Shown: positions 59,893-64,000 of the stretch, in pieces | How the letters are laid out: each line of letters starts with the position of its first letter | How positions within the stretch are numbered: position 1 is the stretch's first letter | NCBI RefSeq assembly: GCF_003148495.1 | Contig: NZ_QGGH01000014.1 | Coordinates: 82,172-146,171 of the forward strand | Source of the DNA: Mesorhizobium loti | GTDB taxonomy: Bacteria; Pseudomonadota; Alphaproteobacteria; Rhizobiales; Rhizobiaceae | Direction: 5' to 3' | Length of the DNA stretch: 64,000 bases | Notes under the pieces: generated by a model | Database searches by the model: none | Told to the model about the DNA's origin: nothing | What the model saw: the letters and a program-made list of their open reading frames with translations, nothing else | Program-made: the position numbers and the translations under genes

Positions 59893-60858
59893 TTAGGCTG
59901 ATTTCTTGAGAAGCGCTTCCCGTGCCGCGCGCAGCCGGGCGAAATCGTCGCCGGCGTGATGCGACGAGCGCGTCAGCGGGCTCGACGCCACCAGCAGGAA
60001 ACCCTTGGTCCGGCCGATCGTCTCGAAGGACTTGAATTCTTCCGGGGTGACGAAACGGATCACCGGATGGTGCTTCTTCGACGGCTGCAGGTACTGGCCG
60101 ATGGTCATGAAGTCGACATTGGCCGAACGCAGATCGTCCATCAGCTGCAGGATTTCATTTCGCTCCTCGCCCAGGCCGACCATGATGCCGGACTTGGTGA
60201 AGATCGACGGGTCGAGTTCCTTGACCCGCTGCAACAGCCGGATCGAATGGAAATAGCGAGCGCCCGGCCGAACCGTCAGATAGTTTGACGGCACGGTTTC
60301 GAGATTATGGTTGAAGACGTCGGGCTTGGCCGCCACGACGATCTCCAGCGCGCCGTCCTTGCGCAGGAAGTCTGGCGTCAGGATTTCGATCGTCGTCAAC
60401 GGCGTTGCCGCGCGGATGGCGCGGATGACCTCGGCGAAATGCTGCGCACCGCCATCGGCGAGATCGTCGCGGTCGACCGAGGTGATGACGACATGGGTCA
60501 GGCCCATCTGCTTGACGGCGTGCGCGACGCGGGCCGGCTCATCGGCATCAAGAGCTGTCGGAATGCCGGTGGCGACGTTGCAAAACGCGCAGGCGCGCGT
60601 GCAGATCTCGCCCATGATCATGAAGGTGGCGTGCTTCTTTTCCCAGCACTCGCCGATGTTGGGGCAGCCGGCCTCTTCGCAGACCGTCACCAGCTTGTGC
60701 GATTTGACGATTTCGCGCGTTTCGGCATAGCCCTTCGACATCGGCGCCTTGACGCGAATCCAGTCGGGCTTGCGCAGCACATCCTGATCAGGCTTGTGCG
60801 CCTTTTCCGGATGCCGCAAGCGCGGAGCGTTGGCGATCGTATCGAGGACAGTGACCAT
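59893..60858 (-). CDS. lipA: Lipoyl synthase
   Basis: A 321-aa radical-SAM enzyme inserting sulfur into octanoyl groups of pyruvate and 2-oxoglutarate dehydrogenases. The auxiliary cluster is in CEEAGCPNIGECWEKKHATF and the radical-SAM CxxxCxxC in GEICTRACAFCNV, with a conserved C-terminal SSPLTRSSHHAGDDF. Near lpdA and pdhC, as in related genomes. Confidence 0.97.
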   Translation of the reverse strand: MVTVLDTIANAPRLRHPEKAHKPDQDVLRKPDWIRVKAPMSKGYAETREIVKSHKLVTVCEEAGCPNIGECWEKKHATFMIMGEICTRACAFCNVATGIPTALDADEPARVAHAVKQMGLTHVVITSVDRDDLADGGAQHFAEVIRAIRAATPLTTIEILTPDFLRKDGALEIVVAAKPDVFNHNLETVPSNYLTVRPGARYFHSIRLLQRVKELDPSIFTKSGIMVGLGEERNEILQLMDDLRSANVDFMTIGQYLQPSKKHHPVIRFVTPEEFKSFETIGRTKGFLLVASSPLTRSSHHAGDDFARLRAAREALLKKSA

Positions 60859-60935
60859 CGGGAAACCTGGTTCATTCGCGACCGCCAGTCAGGCGTTCGC
60901 TGTCATAAGTTCATCTAAGACTTTTTAACGCAAAG

Positions 60936-60973
60936 AAAAAGGCCGCGACGGAGCATGCCGCAACAGCCTTTTT
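60936..60973. terminator. Terminator downstream of the GlsB-type gene
   Basis: AAAAAGGC (60936-60943) / GCCTTTTT (60966-60973), with an inner CGG / CCG pairing. The symmetric A/T arms let it act in both directions. It lies after the GlsB-like gene (minus strand). Confidence 0.8.
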
Positions 60974-60996
60974 CGCATAGCAGCTCTTCAGTGCTG

Positions 60997-61254
60997 TTAA
61001 CGGCGCACCAGACGCCCCGCCCAGATCAGCAGGCAGGCTCCGATAAAGCCGGTGATCAGATAGGCGGTCCAGCCGATACCGAACACACCGATGTTGAGTG
61101 CCTGGAGGATGGCGTTCAGCACGACCGCGCCGACGATACCCAAAACAATGTTCATGAAGATGCCGGTGTTGCTCTTCATGACCATTTCGGCGAGCCAGCC
61201 TGCCAGGCCGCCGATGATGATGGCTGCAATCCAGCCGACGCCATTCAGGTGCAT
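60997..61254 (-). CDS. GlsB/YeaQ/YmgE family stress membrane protein
   Basis: An 85-aa protein with three short hydrophobic segments and the Gly-rich pattern of the family: WIAAIIIGGLAGWLAEMVMK, IVLGIVGAVVLNAILQAL, YLITGFIGACLLIWAG. Usually induced by envelope or acid stress. Ribosome binding site AGGAGA before the ATG. Confidence 0.92.
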   Translation of the reverse strand: MHLNGVGWIAAIIIGGLAGWLAEMVMKSNTGIFMNIVLGIVGAVVLNAILQALNIGVFGIGWTAYLITGFIGACLLIWAGRLVRR

Positions 61255-61343
61255 ATGCCTTCTCCTTGTGTGATGGATGAAAATGCATCCGCAAACTAAG
61301 TACCTTGCCGCCGGGTTCCATCTGTGCCAGCGCTTTCAATTTA

Positions 61344-62789
61344 TCACGCGTTGAGCGCGCGGCCATAGGCGTCGAGCACGCTTTCCTTCATCATCTCCGA
61401 CAGCGTCGGGTGCGGGAAAATGGTGTGCATCAGTTCTTCCTCGGTCGTCTCCAGGTTCATCGCCACGACAAAACCCTGGATCAGTTCGGTCACTTCGGCG
61501 CCGACCATGTGGGCGCCGAGCAGCTGGCCGGTCTTCTTGTCGAAGATGGTCTTGATGAAGCCCTGGTCCTCACCGAGCGCGATGGCCTTGCCATTGGCGG
61601 CGAACTGGAAGCGCCCGACGCGGATATCCTTGCCCTCTGCCTTGGCCTTCGCTTCCGTCAGGCCAACGGACGCGACCTGCGGATTGCAATAGGTGCAGCC
61701 GGGGATCTTGAGCTTGTCAGTGGCGTGCACGCCGGGGAAATTGGCGATTTTTTCGATGCACACCACGCCCTCATGCTCGGCCTTGTGGGCGAGCATCGGC
61801 GGGCCGGCGACGTCGCCGATGGCGTAAATGCCGGGTACATTGGTCTTACCGTAGCCGTCAATGACGATGCAGCCGCGTTCGGTCTTCACGCCGAGCGCTT
61901 CCAGCCCGAGATTCTCGATGTTGCCCTGCACGCCGACGGCCGAGATCATGCGGTCGGCGGTGATCTTCTCGACCTTGCCGTCCTTCATCTCGACATGTGC
62001 GGTGACCGAGTTGGCACCCTTCTCGACCTTGGTCACCTTGGCTTCGAGGATGATCTTCATGCCTTGCTTCTCGAACTGCTTCTGCGCGAATTTCGAGACT
62101 TCGGCGTCCTCGACCGGCATCACCGCAGGCAACAGCTCGACCACCGTCACGTCGGCGCCCATGGTGCGATAGAAGGATGCGAATTCGATGCCGATGGCGC
62201 CCGAACCCATCACCAGCAGCGACTTCGGCATTTCCGGCGGCACCATCGCCTCGAAATAGGTCCAGATCAGCTTGCCATCCGGCTCGATGCCGGGCAGCGC
62301 GCGCGGCCGCGCTCCCGTCGCCAGGATGATGTGCTTGGCGGTGTAGGTGCCCTCGCCCTTGACGCCTTTCGGCACCGGCGGCTGCGGCTCCATCGGCTTC
62401 TTGGCCGTCTTTGACACGACGATTTCGCCGGGTTTCGAGAGCTTGGCCTCGCCCCAGATGACGTCGACCTTGTTCTTCTTCATCAGGAAGGCAACACCGC
62501 CATTGAGCCGCAACGAGACTTTTCGCGATCGGTCGACCACCGCCGACGTGTCGACGCTGACCTTGCCGTCGAGCTTCAGCCCGTAGTCCTTCAGGTGATC
62601 CGAATAGTGCATGATCTCGGCCGAGCGCAGCAGCGCCTTGGTCGGGATGCAGCCCCAGTTGAGGCAGATGCCGCCGAGATGCTCGCGCTCGACGATCGCC
62701 GTCTTGAAGCCAAGCTGTGCGGAACGCACCGCGGTGACATAGCCGCCAGGGCCGGAGCCGATGATAATGACGTCGTAGTTCTCAGCCAC
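61344..62789 (-). CDS. lpdA: Dihydrolipoyl dehydrogenase
   Basis: A 481-aa E3 flavoprotein: FAD motif VIIIGSGPGGYVTAVRSAQL, redox disulfide GGICLNWGCIPTKALL, NAD motif LLVMGSGAIGIEFASFYRTM, and the C-terminal HTIFPHPTLSEMMKES with the catalytic His-Glu pair. Belongs to the pyruvate dehydrogenase cluster, with pdhC at the right edge. Confidence 0.97.
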   Translation of the reverse strand: MAENYDVIIIGSGPGGYVTAVRSAQLGFKTAIVEREHLGGICLNWGCIPTKALLRSAEIMHYSDHLKDYGLKLDGKVSVDTSAVVDRSRKVSLRLNGGVAFLMKKNKVDVIWGEAKLSKPGEIVVSKTAKKPMEPQPPVPKGVKGEGTYTAKHIILATGARPRALPGIEPDGKLIWTYFEAMVPPEMPKSLLVMGSGAIGIEFASFYRTMGADVTVVELLPAVMPVEDAEVSKFAQKQFEKQGMKIILEAKVTKVEKGANSVTAHVEMKDGKVEKITADRMISAVGVQGNIENLGLEALGVKTERGCIVIDGYGKTNVPGIYAIGDVAGPPMLAHKAEHEGVVCIEKIANFPGVHATDKLKIPGCTYCNPQVASVGLTEAKAKAEGKDIRVGRFQFAANGKAIALGEDQGFIKTIFDKKTGQLLGAHMVGAEVTELIQGFVVAMNLETTEEELMHTIFPHPTLSEMMKESVLDAYGRALNA

Positions 62790-62801
62790 GGTATTTCTCC
62801 T

Positions 62802-63437
62802 TCACAATTCCAGCATGACGCGCACGATCGGCGTCAGCGCCTTGCCGATTTCTCGCGTGTTTTCGGCATCGAGGTGAACGCCATCGAGCGGTGTGGTTTG
62901 GGCCACGCTGCCGGCGTCGAAGAAGCCACAGCCGGCTTCGTCGGCGAGCGCGGCATATTGCGGTGCCAAAAACTTCGAGGCGTCATCGCCACCGGCGAAC
63001 ATTTCCTTGAAGTCGGCATTTTCGGTGCGGCTGACTACAGGCGGCGCGACGATCAGGATCTGCGGCGCCGGCCAGTCGAACGGGTAGTCGTGACCACGCA
63101 CGATGTCGATCAACCGCTGGATGCCTTGCTTGGCTGCGACCGGATTGCCGTGGATCCAAGGCTTCATGTCGTTGGCGCCGAGCATGAAGATGATCAGGTC
63201 GATCGGCGCGTGCGTCGTCAGGACCGTCGGCAGCAGCCTGGCGCCGTTGCGATCAGCACCGGCCAGATGATCGTCGAAGGCCGTGGTGCGGCCGTTGAGG
63301 CCATCGGCAATCACTTGCACGCCGGCGCCTAACGCTGCTTGCAGCACGCTCGGCCAGCGGTCTTCCAGCGCATGGCGGCCGCCTTCGGCATTGTAGCCCC
63401 AGGTCAGCGAGTCGCCGTAACAAAGAACCGTCTTCAT
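62802..63437 (-). CDS. SGNH/GDSL-type hydrolase (arylesterase-like)
   Basis: A 211-aa hydrolase: block I VLCYGDSLTWGYN (Ser10 nucleophile), block III LGANDMKP and block V LDGVHLDAENTREIG (catalytic Asp-His). No signal peptide. It overlaps the upstream membrane-protein gene by 4 bp and is followed after 12 bp by lpdA, a placement conserved in the rhizobial pdh cluster. Confidence 0.92.
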   Translation of the reverse strand: MKTVLCYGDSLTWGYNAEGGRHALEDRWPSVLQAALGAGVQVIADGLNGRTTAFDDHLAGADRNGARLLPTVLTTHAPIDLIIFMLGANDMKPWIHGNPVAAKQGIQRLIDIVRGHDYPFDWPAPQILIVAPPVVSRTENADFKEMFAGGDDASKFLAPQYAALADEAGCGFFDAGSVAQTTPLDGVHLDAENTREIGKALTPIVRVMLEL

Positions 63438-63850
63438 GCGCCCACCCGTGCGTTGATCAAACCGCGTCCCACCCGCCAGCGCACGAACAGCCAGTGAACC
63501 AGCACAGTGGCCAGGTTCGGCAAAACCAGGCCGGCGATGATTGGCATGTCACCTCCCCACTGGCGCTTGCCGATCGGCTGGAAGAACGTCCAGCCGATCA
63601 AGCCGAGTCCGATCAGCACGAACAGGACAATCGCGCAAAGGGCCAGCCAGTCGATGATCGCCGGTGCGTTCGAAAAGAGCTGTGCAATGAAAAACACGAT
63701 CGTCACGCAAATGGTGACAAGCGCGGACGCCATGAACACGAGAATGTATTCTTCCTGCGCATCGGTTTCGACCGCCAGCAATTGAGCGACGAGGCCGCCG
63801 GCGAATCCGGAAAGAATGAAAGCGAAGAGGCTGGTGAAGACCATCCGCAC
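63434..63850 (-). CDS. Four-helix membrane protein, unknown
   Basis: A 138-aa protein with four hydrophobic segments (for example MVFTSLFAFILSGFAGGLVA; ICVTIVFFIAQLFSNAPAII; LALCAIVLFVLIGLGLIGWT). Start within the first two Met codons (63850 or 63844). Lies between pdhC and the GDSL hydrolase. Function unknown. Confidence 0.7.
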   Translation of the reverse strand: MRMVFTSLFAFILSGFAGGLVAQLLAVETDAQEEYILVFMASALVTICVTIVFFIAQLFSNAPAIIDWLALCAIVLFVLIGLGLIGWTFFQPIGKRQWGGDMPIIAGLVLPNLATVLVHWLFVRWRVGRGLINARVGA

Positions 63851-63864
63851 CGCCCTCTCCCGTC

Positions 63865-64000
63865 CTAAACCAGCATGCCCATCGGGTTTTCGATCAGCCG
63901 CTTGTAGGCGACCAGCAGTTCTGCACCAAGCGCACCATCGACGGCGCGATGGTCGGTCGACAGCGTCACCGACATCACGGTGGCTATTCTGATCTCGCCG
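63865..64000 (-). CDS. pdhC: Pyruvate dehydrogenase E2 (dihydrolipoamide acetyltransferase), C-terminal part
   Basis: The last 45 codons of an acyltransferase running off the right edge. The catalytic motif is visible: VTLSTDHRAVDGALGAELLV (active-site His and Asp), ending LIENPMGMLV. This is the standard end of PdhC/AceF in alphaproteobacteria. It sits upstream of lpdA in the same direction. Confidence 0.93.
   Translation of the reverse strand, partial: GEIRIATVMSVTLSTDHRAVDGALGAELLVAYKRLIENPMGMLV

Overview
The window reads as a chromosomal segment of a rhizobial alphaproteobacterium, most likely Mesorhizobium or a close Phyllobacteriaceae relative. The reasons are high GC, the ntrB-ntrC-ntrY-ntrX-dat-hfq-hflX-mazG block, a fused ispDF, a DUF768 protein (a family I associate with Mesorhizobium) and dispersed palindromic repeats of the rhizobial type. 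This is a judgement from gene content and order; no database search was possible.

Layout. 1-7.9 kb: ordinary chromosome with an acyltransferase fragment, rimO, a TerC-like transporter, DUF930 and DUF2161 proteins, a secreted cupredoxin, a sterol-desaturase-like enzyme and a divergent LysR/isochorismatase-like pair. 7.99-24.27 kb: a 16.3-kb integrated element lying between a 14-bp direct repeat and the 3' end of a tRNA-Ser(UGA) gene. 24.7-34.6 kb: rlpA, dac, tmk, holB, metG, tatD and an MBL hydrolase, interrupted after holB by a 2.1-kb insert carrying an unfamiliar PLP-enzyme/HExxH-protein gene pair and bounded by a second copy of the holB 3' end. 34.6-45.6 kb: mixed metabolic genes, an ECF sigma/anti-sigma pair, a phosphonate pair (phnX and an FAD oxidoreductase) and an aminotransferase. 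45.6-58.6 kb: mazG, hflX, hfq, dat, ntrX, ntrY, ntrC, ntrB, dusB, ispDF, cinA. 58.6-64 kb: an atypical plsY, ratA, lipA, a GlsB-type protein, lpdA, a GDSL hydrolase, a membrane protein and the end of pdhC.

The integrated element is the most interesting part. It has a P4-type tyrosine integrase, an AlpA-type regulator behind a structured leader, a RepA-like ATPase followed by an inverted-repeat cluster that could be an origin, an HK97-fold capsid protein, its prohead protease, two small proteins and a tape-measure-like gene broken by one frameshift. It has no recognisable terminase, portal, tail tube, baseplate or lysis gene. Its right third carries cargo: a TIGR04255-type three-gene set, DUF768 and other small proteins, and two small leftward membrane proteins. 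Near-identical operator-like palindromes occur at both ends, and integrase-arm-like motifs recur in inverted orientation next to both att sites. It may be a capsid-carrying phage satellite or a prophage reduced to a few structural genes; the sequence alone does not decide.

In the chromosome, the Ntr genes form two sensor/regulator pairs for nitrogen control, and lipA, lpdA and pdhC form a lipoate/pyruvate dehydrogenase neighbourhood. Several enzymes have altered catalytic motifs: a Dac-type protein without KTG, a histidine phosphatase without its first His, and a ureohydrolase with two changed metal ligands.
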